A stretch of DNA of 28,440 nucleotides from Stephanodiscus triporus (GCA_036939755.1 JALLAZ010000096.1:1-28440); one strand, 5' to 3'. Shown: positions 9,569 to 18,474, counted from the stretch's first letter. A program made the numbers and translations. The notes: generated by a model not told the origin, from the letters alone.

Positions 9569-10843
9569 CTACATATGATGTTGATTGCCGCCCCTCTGAT
9601 CGTTGCTACGATTACTATTTTTGTCTCCATCGCCATTGAACGCAGCATAGTGGTCATCGTCGGAAAAATATTTATCCTCCTCTCCATACCCTGAACTTTT
9701 TAAATGCATACCGGTCCTGACGAGAAAAAAAATCAAAAGCGCTGTAATAACAACGAACATTATCCCTTCAAACATTTTGCGTGTCCGTTTTGGGACCCAT
9801 CCGCATGCTTGCACCGCTGCCCCGTAGGAGGAATCTTGCGGTGTCCATTCTATATCATCATGTGACAGTTCACTTATTGACGCGTTATCCCACCTAGAAT
9901 ACGGTGTAGCACTCGATTCGATAAATTTATCTTCTTGATCATAATTGAATGTAGTGCCGCCCTGCTCAACGTCTTTAAACCGTTTGTCTATTAATTGTTT
10001 TTCCCTCAAAGTATTCACGCCAATATCTGCTTTTGGCGGTAATTGCTGAGGCGGGAACTCTGGTTGTGATTTATTTCTCAATGATGAATGATTTGAATTC
10101 TTCCGTGAAGGCAGTTCGTATATCATAGATTTCTTAAATGTGGGGGTTCCTGCAGCTGTCACGACAGGTTGCTGCATTAATTGCTCGTTGAGCTCTATCA
10201 CACCAGTTTTCATTGGAGTTCTAGTTTCGGTAGCTTGGTCGTATCCACCCCAATTTTCATGCGTTGTATTATCAGCCTGGTTCCCCGGTTTCGTATCGAA
10301 TGATTCACTTTTTGATGATAAGAACCACCATGCACTGTATGCATCTTCGTCTAACTTGTCTGCTGTCGTCTCTAAAGCATTGCTTTCAGCGCCGGTCTGA
10401 GGCGGCGATCTCCGAGGGTTGAACGATGTGTACGTCGATGGACCCGTCGGCGAGACAGCGACTGTGGTCGAATCAAGCTTCTCGGTAGAACTAGAACATG
10501 CCATCGCTAACACTGCTTCATTCGATGAAGTAGACGGGCCTAATACATGAGGTGTATCACCGTCGATGTTTCGATGGGGACGATTCATATTATTTGTCGT
10601 ATCAGATGGTTGCGGAAGAAGTTGCGAATGGCGTGGTGACCTAGTTTGGGTACTATCACAAGTCATGGGCATATGCATAACATCTGCGGATCGATTGTTT
10701 CCATCCGAATCTAGTCGAGATTGCTCCTGCCCGAGCGAATCGTACGGTGCGAGGCCGTCCGATGAACCACTTCCTCCCTCACTCTCTTGGTCGGACCTCC
10801 AGGGATGCCTCCCGAATCCGAACCGGGTCCATATTTTGCGCAT
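9569..10843 (-). CDS. single-pass membrane protein with long polar N-terminal region
   Basis: The product is 424 residues from ATG 10843 (the frame upstream to 10864 has only a TTG start). It starts with a basic/aromatic patch (MRKIWTRFGFGRHPWRSD). About 330 polar residues rich in Ser, Thr, Asn and Pro follow, without domain signatures. There is then a conserved-looking stretch W-T-P-Q-D-S-S-Y-G-A-A-V-Q and one strong transmembrane helix at about 354-380 (IMFVVITALLIFFLVRTG). The last ~45 residues are acidic and Asn-rich. With no signal peptide, a C-terminal-region anchor with the large part in the cytosol is the simplest topology. I do not recognise the family. It diverges from the E2-like gene at 11166. 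Confidence 0.65.
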   Translation of the reverse strand: MRKIWTRFGFGRHPWRSDQESEGGSGSSDGLAPYDSLGQEQSRLDSDGNNRSADVMHMPMTCDSTQTRSPRHSQLLPQPSDTTNNMNRPHRNIDGDTPHVLGPSTSSNEAVLAMACSSSTEKLDSTTVAVSPTGPSTYTSFNPRRSPPQTGAESNALETTADKLDEDAYSAWWFLSSKSESFDTKPGNQADNTTHENWGGYDQATETRTPMKTGVIELNEQLMQQPVVTAAGTPTFKKSMIYELPSRKNSNHSSLRNKSQPEFPPQQLPPKADIGVNTLREKQLIDKRFKDVEQGGTTFNYDQEDKFIESSATPYSRWDNASISELSHDDIEWTPQDSSYGAAVQACGWVPKRTRKMFEGIMFVVITALLIFFLVRTGMHLKSSGYGEEDKYFSDDDHYAAFNGDGDKNSNRSNDQRGGNQHHM

Positions 10844-11165
10844 ATTATTTCGATTATTTAGCAAATCCTATCCGTGGCGGGGGCGTCGGATTCCAGGTGA
10901 TGAGTATCATATTATCGTACGATACGATAATGACCTCATTTTTCATTTTTGGCAACACGGCACACAAAAGCAGCGAACACAGGCGCGCGCGAAAGTTTCG
11001 TGGAAGAAGAATCTTTTAATATCTAATTTAGTAAGCGGAAGTTTTGGAAACAAAAGAAAAAACAAAAAACAAAAAAACCAAAAACACCAAAAACCCAAAC
11101 CCAAAACAACCTCACGCCGTCACGCCTCACGTCGCCGCCGGAAGCAAGGCGGAGCCGAGGACAAG
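10844..11165. promoter_or_regulatory. divergent promoter/5' UTR region of the single-TM and E2-like genes
   Basis: A 322-bp region separates two opposite start codons. Positions 11050-11110 are an almost pure A/C tract on the plus strand (repeated AAAAAC, ACCAAAAAC and CCCAAA-like units), probably the 5' UTR of the E2-like gene. A palindromic ATTATCGTACGATACGATAAT-like patch lies near 10910-10932. Confidence 0.45.
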
Positions 11166-12719
11166 ATGTTGTCCACATCCTCAGCACGCCGCTTGCTCCT
11201 TTCCACGAGACAGAGCGCATCTGTGCGTTGTGATCGTCGTCGTCTCGTCCCTGCCTCCTCCGGCCTCTCCTCCCTCTCGCGACCGTCGGACGGCGGCGTT
11301 GATCGCGATGGCCGACCGTCGTCGTCGCGACGACGAGGACCGATCATCGCGCGGAGTGCGTTGCCTCCGGGAATTATTAACCCGTCCCCGCGATCGTCCT
11401 CCGTCAGGTGGTTCGCCTCCGCCGAGGACTTGCCCTACCACATAGTCGTGGGAATGCCCGCCCTGTCCCCCACGATGGAATCGGGCACCATCTCCAAGTG
11501 GAACGTCGCCGAGGGCGACTCCTTCTCGGCGGGAGATTCCCTCGCGGTCGTCGAGACCGACAAGGCGTCGATGGACTTCGAGGCCCAGGACGATGGCGTC
11601 GTGGCGAGGCTGTTGGTGACCGAGGGGGGGGGGGAGGTGAGGTGCGGCGCGCCGATCATGGTCACGGTCGAGGACGTCGCCGACGTCGGCGCGTTCGCGA
11701 ACTTCTCGGCCTCCGCCGGCGGCGAGGGAGCGCCCACTACGACAACTGCGACGACGCCGGTGACGGAGACGGAGACCGTCGGGGGCGGAGCGAGGCGCCC
11801 GTCGATTCGTTTCCTCGGAAAGGAGGGGTGGGCGGCAAAGCTCTCGTCGCCGGTGACCCCGCCCGGCGTCGTCGGATCGTCGTCCACTCCGATCGCCGCC
11901 GCGGCCTCCTCCCTCGTCCCTTCTCCTCCCGCCACCGCCGCAGTAGCCGCAGCCGTCGTGCCCAACCTCCGGACTTACGCTCCCGAAACCGTGACGACCG
12001 TTCCCCCCCATCTCTACTCCGACTCGCCCGCTTCCAACATGCGCAAGGTCATCTCGAAGCGCCTCACGCAGTCCAAGTCGACCGTCCCCCACTTCTACAC
12101 TTCCATCGAGGTCTCCCTCGATGGCATATTGGCGCTGCGCAAGGTCCTAGCGAAGGACTTTGACGCCAAGGTCTCCGTGAACGACTTCATCATCAAGGCG
12201 AGCGCAATGGCGTTGCGCGACGTGCCGGAGGTCAACGCGACCTACGATCCCGTAACGCGGAGCCAGCGAACGTTCGACGGGGTGGACGTGAGCGTGGCGG
12301 TGGCGACGCCCACGGGACTCATCACCCCCATCATCCCCTCGACGTCCGGCCTTAGCCTCGCGGAGATCGGGTCGAGGATGAAGGACCTGGCGTCGCGCGC
12401 GCGCGACGGCAATTTGAAGCCCGAGGAGTACCAGGGCGGAACGTTCTGCATCTCGAACCTCGGGATGTTCGGAATATCGGAGTTCAGCGCCGTCGTCAAC
12501 CCCCCCCAGGGAGCGATATTGGCCGTTGGGGGGGGAGAGAGGAGGGTGGTGCCCGGTAGGGTTGACACGGCTACTGGGGAGAAGGGAAGGCCGGCGATCG
12601 CGACGATCATGACGGCGAGGTTGAGCGCCGACCGGAGGGTCGTCGACGAGGCCACGGCGGCACTGTTCATGGGCGCCCTGAAGGAATACTTGACCCAGCC
12701 GAAGCTGATGATTCTGTGA
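11166..12719 (+). CDS. mitochondrial E2-like (PDHX/E3-binding-protein-like) lipoyl protein, catalytic His absent
   Basis: The product is 517 residues from ATG 11166. The open frame extends back to 10566, but through promoter-like sequence. The Arg/Ser-rich N-terminus (MLSTSSARRLLLSTRQSASV) is a mitochondrial presequence ending near VRWFASAED. A single lipoyl domain spans about 93-175, with lipoyl Lys133 in E-T-D-K-A-S. A Thr/Pro/Ala linker follows. The catalytic-type domain spans about 285-517, with VPHFYTSIEV, SVNDFIIKASAMAL and ISNLGMFGISEFSAVVNPPQ, as in pyruvate dehydrogenase E2 and PDHX. Two things are unusual. The active-site motif D-H-R-x-x-D-G reads D-R490-R-V-V-D-E495, so acetyltransferase activity is unlikely, as in mammalian PDHX. 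No peripheral subunit-binding domain (G-I-x-x-x-x-V-x-G-T-G type) is visible; the linker instead carries R-R-P-S-I-R-F-L-G-K-E-G-W at about 209-221. A structural or E3-recruiting role in the complex is my inference. Confidence 0.85.
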   Translation: MLSTSSARRLLLSTRQSASVRCDRRRLVPASSGLSSLSRPSDGGVDRDGRPSSSRRRGPIIARSALPPGIINPSPRSSSVRWFASAEDLPYHIVVGMPALSPTMESGTISKWNVAEGDSFSAGDSLAVVETDKASMDFEAQDDGVVARLLVTEGGGEVRCGAPIMVTVEDVADVGAFANFSASAGGEGAPTTTTATTPVTETETVGGGARRPSIRFLGKEGWAAKLSSPVTPPGVVGSSSTPIAAAASSLVPSPPATAAVAAAVVPNLRTYAPETVTTVPPHLYSDSPASNMRKVISKRLTQSKSTVPHFYTSIEVSLDGILALRKVLAKDFDAKVSVNDFIIKASAMALRDVPEVNATYDPVTRSQRTFDGVDVSVAVATPTGLITPIIPSTSGLSLAEIGSRMKDLASRARDGNLKPEEYQGGTFCISNLGMFGISEFSAVVNPPQGAILAVGGGERRVVPGRVDTATGEKGRPAIATIMTARLSADRRVVDEATAALFMGALKEYLTQPKLMIL

Positions 12720-12956
12720 AAATGGTAACGATCATAGAGGATGTATTTGTGTCGAGGCAATTCTGATATTGGGGGGACAATTCGCCGGCGTTGGACTCGT
12801 ATCACGGATAAGAGTGGCATTGATCTCTTCATCCATAGATTCCCCAATTTCTAATAACGTTTTAGTTCAATGCGATCTACGTGTCTATACTTATCATAAT
12901 CCGATATCATCATGTACCGACCTACTCCGACCTCCAGCGTCACCACAGTGAAATCA

Positions 12957-13851
12957 TCAAAAGCCAGGGATCCGCAACTGGTCAAAGTACCTTTTGATTG
13001 TGTGAAATGTGCCGATTATTCCAAATCGGCCAAAGGTTCAGATGTGCATAAACGTGGAAATTATCGAGAGAAGATCGGCAAAAACAGGCATCGGCCAGAG
13101 GAAGGAGAGGACGTGCGCGGCACCCGGCCCCCCACCCGCTAACTCACCTCCAAATTAAATCCGGGGCAACGAAGCCGTCCACCTCGTGAACGACGCCGTT
13201 CCCAACCGTCGTGCTCTTCACCACCCTCGCCTCGTTGTTCCCGATCACGACCCCCCCGTCCTCCCTCGCGCCGAATCCTAGGAATCCCCCGCTCTTGGAC
13301 CTGCCCACCCTCAATTCCCCCCCCAGCGTGAGGACGCCGCCGATGCTCAGGGCCGCGACGCCGTCCGCGGAGCGGGGTACGGTCCAATCCTCGCGCTTCA
13401 GCCTCTCCTGGGTCACCTTCCCGTTGGATATCACGTGGTACGACGCCAGCTTCTCGGTCACCTCGTCGTTGCGCGGGTCGACGATCTGCACCCTGCGCTT
13501 GGGATCGATGTTCTCCATGACCGAGTTGGACGGACAGAAGATGGTGTAGCCGTCGGAGGAGTCGCTCGTCCGGAGGATGTCGTAGATGTTGGGGATCTTG
13601 ACCAAGAGGAGGGATTCGAAGAGGGGATAGTTCTGCTGGAGGTACGATTGGATGGTCGGCGTTGTCGCGCCGTCTTCCTTCGGGCCGTCGTCGGGAGATT
13701 CCCGGAGGGTGGACGGGGGGATGATTCGACGTGCGATCGCGGCCTTGGAGGGCGACGGCGCGACGAATGCATCGACGGGGGCGCGTCTTGCCGCGACAAA
13801 AGCGAGGGCAAGTGCCGCTAGGAATGCGTTTGCTTTTGCTGTCAATGTCAT
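12957..13851 (-). CDS. plastid-targeted fasciclin (FAS1) domain protein, two exons
   Basis: The product is 244-245 residues. Exon 1 is 13148-13851, the intron is 12991-13147 (157 bp, GTGAGT...AG), and exon 2 is 12957-12990. Exon 1 alone would hit a TGA inside the donor site right after I-W-R. Splicing instead adds Y-F-D-Q-L-R-I-P-G-F and a stop, a natural C-terminal continuation of this protein type. The N-terminus is a signal peptide (FLAALALAFVAARRAPV) followed by D27-A-F-V-A-P32, a textbook ASAFAP plastid motif with cleavage before Phe29, then a Ser/Lys/Arg transit segment. The FAS1 domain (about 64-230) includes the H1-type stretch YTIFCPSNSVMENI, the Y-H-V-I-S-N segment and the closing G-N-G-V-V-H-E-V-D. 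FAS1 domains mediate adhesion or binding; in plastids the partner is unknown. It is divergent with the SPOUT gene across 134 bp. Confidence 0.85.
12991..13147 (-). other. intron of the FAS1 gene
   Basis: Donor G|GTGAGT at 13148/13147 and acceptor AAAAG|GTAC at 12991/12990. The Arg codon is split AG/G across the junction. The intron contains a stop in the exon 1 frame within its first bases, so retention would remove the last ten residues. Confidence 0.85.
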
Positions 13852-13985
13852 GGGGGAAATGATGAACGATTGTGTTGTGTTGAGGACTGTGAAAGTTGTG
13901 GCCGACCCTTTCTCGATCGATTCGCACCACCACCGCAGAGAGTTCCGCGTGTTTCCCGCCAGATCAGACTTGGATCGGACGCAAC
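13852..13985. promoter_or_regulatory. compact divergent promoter between FAS1 and SPOUT genes
   Basis: Only 134 bp separate the two opposite ATGs (13851 minus, 13986 plus). The plus frame is open upstream, but its first start there is a TTG at 13896. That makes ATG 13986 the best start and this interval a short shared promoter. Confidence 0.5.
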
Positions 13986-15014
13986 ATGAAAACGAACGGC
14001 GAGAGACAATCGCCAGATGATCAGGCCATGGTCGGTCCCGAAAAGAGGTGGTACCTACTCATATCCAACCCGTCGAAAACCACGCATCTGGGCACGCTAA
14101 TACGCTGCGCGGCAGCATTCCGGGCACATCAAGTGTTGCTCGTGGGGTACGACAAATTCAATTGCCAGGGGAGTTTCGGCTCCCATCTATTCCTCGACAT
14201 TGTGACTCTCCCATCGTGGGGCGGCGTTCGCGAGTATTTAAGACTCGGCGATGGAGATTATAGCGCAAACGAGGATGATTCGAAATGCCGCCCTAAGGAT
14301 AACGAAATGTCGCGTCTTCAGAATCCAATCAACATCATCGGCATCCTAGGTGCATATGGAGGAGGGGACGAGATATTTTCGCCCGATGGCATGGCAGTGT
14401 ACGAAGGTGTGGATTCATTCGCATCACTGGTACCGCCGGAAGATGGCATAAATAAGGACGCGACGTCTTTGCCACACCGTTCCTTCCCGATCCACACGCG
14501 TCCATTCTCTTCGGATGTCTGCTTCCTACTGTCGAGGGATAAAAAGGGTCTCCCCATTTCTCAGGCTCGAATGTGTAGTGGATTCGTCCATGTTCCTCAC
14601 CTCTCCTTCGACGATGATACGCCACCAACTGTGCATCCACCAGGAAAACCCAATCCGAATGATGAATCGATGCCAACACAGTCATCGCCGTCGTTTGCAG
14701 CGAGGACGACGAATCACCCCCCTTCGATAATCACAACGACACGGATAACTCCATCGAATCTCTTAGACACAGCGACGACCCTATCAATAGTGCTTCATCA
14801 CTTCACCGCCTGGGCTGGGTACGTGGAGAGAACTTTCGCCGAGGATCAAAAGTTTGTGAAGGACGTGAAACCAAATGCTCGACGTCGCCTGTGTCGAGTT
14901 GTCGATCAGAGCAACGCGGAACAGGCTCAGGGTGTAGATGATGTCAAAGATGCAATTGAGTCGATGATGTTGTGGAAAGAGACCGGCGGCGCATTGCAGA
15001 GCAGTGATTATTGA
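13986..15014 (+). CDS. divergent SPOUT (SpoU/TrmH-like) RNA 2'-O-methyltransferase family protein
   Basis: The product is 342 residues. SpoU enzymes are knotted proteins that transfer methyl from S-adenosylmethionine to a ribose 2'-OH of tRNA or rRNA. Motif 1 is seen in R-W-Y-L-L-I-S-N-P-S-K-T-T-H-L-G-T-L-I-R-C-A-A-A-F (about 20-45). Motif 2 is seen in V-C-F-L-L-S-R-D-K-K-G-L-P-I-S-Q-A (about 178-194), followed by FVHVPH. Motif 3 is seen in T-T-L-S-I-V-L-H-H-F-T-A-W-A-G-Y. A Pro/Ser/Thr-rich insertion of about 50 residues separates motifs 2 and 3. The Asn usual in motif 1 (N-x-G) is a His here, and the motif 3 Asn seems replaced (N-L-L-D-T-A), so catalysis is uncertain. No targeting peptide is evident, which suggests cytosol or nucleus. 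A second ATG at 14028 is possible. Confidence 0.75.
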   Translation: MKTNGERQSPDDQAMVGPEKRWYLLISNPSKTTHLGTLIRCAAAFRAHQVLLVGYDKFNCQGSFGSHLFLDIVTLPSWGGVREYLRLGDGDYSANEDDSKCRPKDNEMSRLQNPINIIGILGAYGGGDEIFSPDGMAVYEGVDSFASLVPPEDGINKDATSLPHRSFPIHTRPFSSDVCFLLSRDKKGLPISQARMCSGFVHVPHLSFDDDTPPTVHPPGKPNPNDESMPTQSSPSFAARTTNHPPSIITTTRITPSNLLDTATTLSIVLHHFTAWAGYVERTFAEDQKFVKDVKPNARRRLCRVVDQSNAEQAQGVDDVKDAIESMMLWKETGGALQSSDY

Positions 15015-15822
15015 CCATAATAACGAAATAATATGTGAAGGAGTAATCAAACCAGTAAAAATAACAAAAGTACTAGATTCTACTGTAGGACATCTCCTGT
15101 GTAGAGTCTAGTGGTTGCACCCAAGGCCAAGGGCTCTGTTATGGATACACAAGTTCATGATGCTTGCTACATGATCTTTTCTTACGCTGTATGAGAACTA
15201 GGGCAATAGCAAAACAGCATAAGACAGCTATAATGTTTGAATGGAGACATTGCAACAGATTAGTCACAGTGGCGGTTTTTGGCTGCAAAAAATGCTCTGG
15301 GATTGCAGTTGATTTGTGGGAATGTCAGTCGGATTATGATAGAATCATGAGTAATCTACTATTGAATAGAGTAGTACCTTACTTCTAATAATTAATTGGT
15401 TCGTAAAACATTACCTACTCTGCGAACTACCAAAATTGAACAGGCCCTGCCTGGTACACCATCAATATCTCCAATCCCCATTTCAACTGAAACATGCTTT
15501 GTGGACAGGTACCTAGTTTTATCCATTGGATTTGGGAGACACACTGTTTCACTGATCCGAAATGGTTACGATACCTAAAAACCAGCCTAGAATGGATATC
15601 GCACTACGTGAATCGTACCAGAGGCTACGTAAGTAGGTATTTACCATCTTCATCTACGTGTAGTGAAAAGACAAGAGAGAGGCAGCATTTTTTGGGAGAG
15701 GAGAGAGCGCACACCACACACAACATCCGCCCGCGAAGCAGCCAACAGCCAACCCAACGGCGCCGCGGTACGGGCAAAATCATTCCACCGCCGCCGCCCA
15801 AAAATAGGCCCAGGGCGCACCA
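15015..15822. other. intergenic region, nothing recognised
   Basis: About 800 bp lie between the SPOUT-like gene and the glycosyltransferase-like gene. Short open frames, such as one from an ATG at 15494, show no family features. The last ~150 bp are GC- and CCG-rich and are probably the promoter/5' UTR of the next gene. I see no tRNA-like B box. Confidence 0.5.
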
Positions 15823-18474
15823 ATGAATCGACGCAGCAGCTCCTTTCGATCAACAAGTTCAAGATCTGGTCATAGCGTCGATCCAAATCAAAAAAGTGAA
15901 AAAAGGATGAGGTTACCACCGAAGTCTGTGTGGATGGTGGGGGTGGGTTGGCGTGTGCGCTTAATGAAAAATAACTTTTTAAGAGCCAGGCGGAATGGAT
16001 TTCCCGTTCTTGTAACTGTCCGGCTTCTGCGGTGGGCTGCGACGTCCCTGGCGATAATAGTTCTGTGTTTGTTTCTGACGAGAAAGTCGAAAGATAGCGG
16101 CAATAGCGCCCATCTGCATTACAAATGGCTGAGGTCGTCGCCAACGCGTGATCCTCCTCCTTCAGTTGCGGTTAAAGCGAGACAATTCAACCCTAGTGAC
16201 TTTCGGAGAAAACATCTTAGCCCTCCCCAAGACACGTCAGCCATTATTTTCTACAATCTGTACATCCCCGATGAATCCGAGGCGGTCAAACATGTCATTG
16301 AAGTAGTCACTGAGCAATTGGGGCAAGTGTCCAAGTCGTTGCGAACGTTAGATCGTGACAAGAGAGGAACTACGTTATTTTACAACTTGATTGGCAATCG
16401 TCATGCATTACCCGAGAAGAGAATGAAAAAAATGTGCAGTGCTCTCAAGCCCAAATTATATTGCAAACAGATAGGCTACTATGAGACAGCGAGCGAATCC
16501 GTCACTTTGCAAGATCTTTACGACTATTGCCAGAAAGACGACGTCGCCGATGCACGTGTTACTTACCTTCATGCAAAGGGAAGCTACCATCAAACGCTAG
16601 TGAACACGAATTGGAGAAGATCATTGACAGATGCTGTGGTCCACCCGGATTGTTTATTCCCGCCCGATGACCGATGTAACGTATGCGGAGCTCAGTTCTA
16701 CACGAGATTTGCGACGATGTTTCCTGGTAACATGTGGACGGCCAAATGCTCGTATGTCAAGAGGTTGCTGCCACCGCTAGATGGACGGGAGTACGACAAG
16801 CTGAAGGAAAAATCAGTGCTCACATTTTTGAAGTATCGCCTTTGGGGTCAGCTCAGGACGACCCTGATGGAGGACCGTGTAGATTATTTTGGTCTTGGCA
16901 GGTATCGTTTGGAGCACTGGATAGGGAGTCATCCTTCAATACAGCCGTGTGAGATTCACAGTGGAAAGGTCGACCTTGAAAGTATGATTACGGGTCTTGT
17001 TACCCCTGATGATTATGACTGGGGTATTGGGCCCCGCCGTGAAAACGTGACTGATGAAATCCATGAAGCAAGGAGAAAATTGGATGGTGACGAGGAGGCC
17101 CAATTTCACGAGTATTACTATCTACCAGGGAACTTAATCAAATGGTTTACCCTGTATGGGTCTGATGGCGTTCCAGCTAGCAACTCTTGGCAATGGAAAT
17201 TCTTTCCGGGTGGAGATAAATGGAAAGAACTAGTTCACAAGTACAACATCAATGCTGTAGAAGAGATGGTTATGCAGTCATCTCATGCATTCCATTCGGC
17301 TTTTGATACAAAAGGTTACAAACCATACAAATTTCAAGGTGATGACGAGATCGAGAAATTATTTTCCGAAACAACTCCACCCCTTGTTGTGTTTTACCAC
17401 ATTTCAATCCCCGAGGATAGAATATTGGATGCTATGCATGCTCTGAGATCGCAGCTGGACGTCTTAGCCCTTGGCCAATATGATATAATCAGCCGTTCAT
17501 ATCGCCGCCAACGGTCAGTGATCCTTTATTTCTCGGTTGCTGGAGATTCTTCCAAAATCGGTTCATTTACCAAAACTATATGCGATTCAAAACGCAATGT
17601 TACGTGTCGAAACCTGGGCGACTTTGAATCTACTAAAGCCAATGGGGAAACGTTGCGCCATCTTCACAACTTTTGCATCGCCAAGCCGTCAATGAGTGTG
17701 ACATATTTGTCCAATCAACTGCCAAGAATGCACGGTGATAATAGAACAGAAGTACACTCCTTGCAAAAAATCCGCGCCTACACAACAGCGGTCACAAGCA
17801 ACATGTGCCTCAAATCACGACAAACATGCAATGTTTGCGGTGCAGAATTTTATCCTCTACCATACAACCATTTCGTTGGCAACATGTTCACTGCAACTTG
17901 CGATTATGTTAAAGATCTGTTGCCCCCAAAACACTTCGAAGAAGCTATGAATGATGCTGCAGATGACACTCTCGTTTCACAACTTCGAGGAGTTATGACT
18001 ACAGAGCTATTTAAGTTCACACCGCAAAACCTGGGTTTGAATCAGTACTCAGTCGAGCATTGGATAGGGAGCCATCCGGACTTTCAGCCTTGTGATGTGG
18101 CTCCCGCCAGGCACAGCTGGTTCCCATTGTTCACAGGCGGGTCATATATCCCAAATGATTATTCTAGTAGTCGATCTTATGATTTCCAGTGGTCAGAAGC
18201 TCCACGTCGAAGCAGTGCTCCAGCTGGTCGTCTGAGTCAAAAGATAGAAAACCTGGCAATTGCGAAGGATAACATTGCGTTTCGTGAGTACTTCTATCTC
18301 GCGGGTAATTTATATCTTTGGTATAGATTATACAACGGAGTTCCTCCTCTGAACAGTTGGGTTTGGAAATGGTATCCAAGAGGTGATCAGTGGATGGAAG
18401 GCGCCAAAAAGTATGGAGCGGATGTAATCACGAAGCTTTCCAAACCCTTTTGGGATGAAGGCGTTCCATTCTGA
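15823..18474 (+). CDS. type II membrane protein with two tandem glycosyltransferase-like domains
   Basis: The product is 883 residues. A basic cytosolic head of about 60 residues is followed by one hydrophobic anchor (VLVTVRLLRWAATSLAIIVLCLFL, about 62-85), giving Golgi-type topology. The lumenal part is an internal duplication. Copy 1 is about 138-490 and copy 2 about 517-883. Each contains, in order, V-V/I-x-F-Y-x-x-x-I-P, C-N-V-C-G-A-x-F-Y (about 285 and 669), G-N-M-(W/F)-T-A-x-C-x-Y-V-K-x-L-L-P-P, E-H-W-I-G-S-H-P (about 364 and 745), and a closing block with E-Y-(Y/F)-Y-L-x-G-N-L and N-S-W-x-W-K. Copy 1 has H250-A-K-G in Y-L-H-A-K-G-S-Y-H, like the H-x-K-G of several glycosyltransferase-like families (with a later G-N-x-W-x-A); copy 2 lacks it. 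Donor and acceptor are unknown. The domain boundaries are my estimate. Confidence 0.75.
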   Translation: MNRRSSSFRSTSSRSGHSVDPNQKSEKRMRLPPKSVWMVGVGWRVRLMKNNFLRARRNGFPVLVTVRLLRWAATSLAIIVLCLFLTRKSKDSGNSAHLHYKWLRSSPTRDPPPSVAVKARQFNPSDFRRKHLSPPQDTSAIIFYNLYIPDESEAVKHVIEVVTEQLGQVSKSLRTLDRDKRGTTLFYNLIGNRHALPEKRMKKMCSALKPKLYCKQIGYYETASESVTLQDLYDYCQKDDVADARVTYLHAKGSYHQTLVNTNWRRSLTDAVVHPDCLFPPDDRCNVCGAQFYTRFATMFPGNMWTAKCSYVKRLLPPLDGREYDKLKEKSVLTFLKYRLWGQLRTTLMEDRVDYFGLGRYRLEHWIGSHPSIQPCEIHSGKVDLESMITGLVTPDDYDWGIGPRRENVTDEIHEARRKLDGDEEAQFHEYYYLPGNLIKWFTLYGSDGVPASNSWQWKFFPGGDKWKELVHKYNINAVEEMVMQSSHAFHSAFDTKGYKPYKFQGDDEIEKLFSETTPPLVVFYHISIPEDRILDAMHALRSQLDVLALGQYDIISRSYRRQRSVILYFSVAGDSSKIGSFTKTICDSKRNVTCRNLGDFESTKANGETLRHLHNFCIAKPSMSVTYLSNQLPRMHGDNRTEVHSLQKIRAYTTAVTSNMCLKSRQTCNVCGAEFYPLPYNHFVGNMFTATCDYVKDLLPPKHFEEAMNDAADDTLVSQLRGVMTTELFKFTPQNLGLNQYSVEHWIGSHPDFQPCDVAPARHSWFPLFTGGSYIPNDYSSSRSYDFQWSEAPRRSSAPAGRLSQKIENLAIAKDNIAFREYFYLAGNLYLWYRLYNGVPPLNSWVWKWYPRGDQWMEGAKKYGADVITKLSKPFWDEGVPF

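Noticed and set aside
10566..11165. In-frame N-terminal extension of the E2-like protein by 200 residues
   Set aside because: The extension overlaps the divergent single-TM gene and the A/C-rich leader, while ATG 11166 gives a clean mitochondrial presequence.
11181..12092. Minus-strand 300-codon open frame opposite the E2-like gene
   Set aside because: It is Gly/Arg-rich shadow sequence of a GC-rich coding region; the plus strand has clear lipoyl and catalytic-domain motifs.
15494..15826. 110-codon plus-strand frame upstream of the glycosyltransferase-like gene
   Set aside because: It has no motifs and a low-complexity end, and it overlaps the probable 5' UTR of the next gene.
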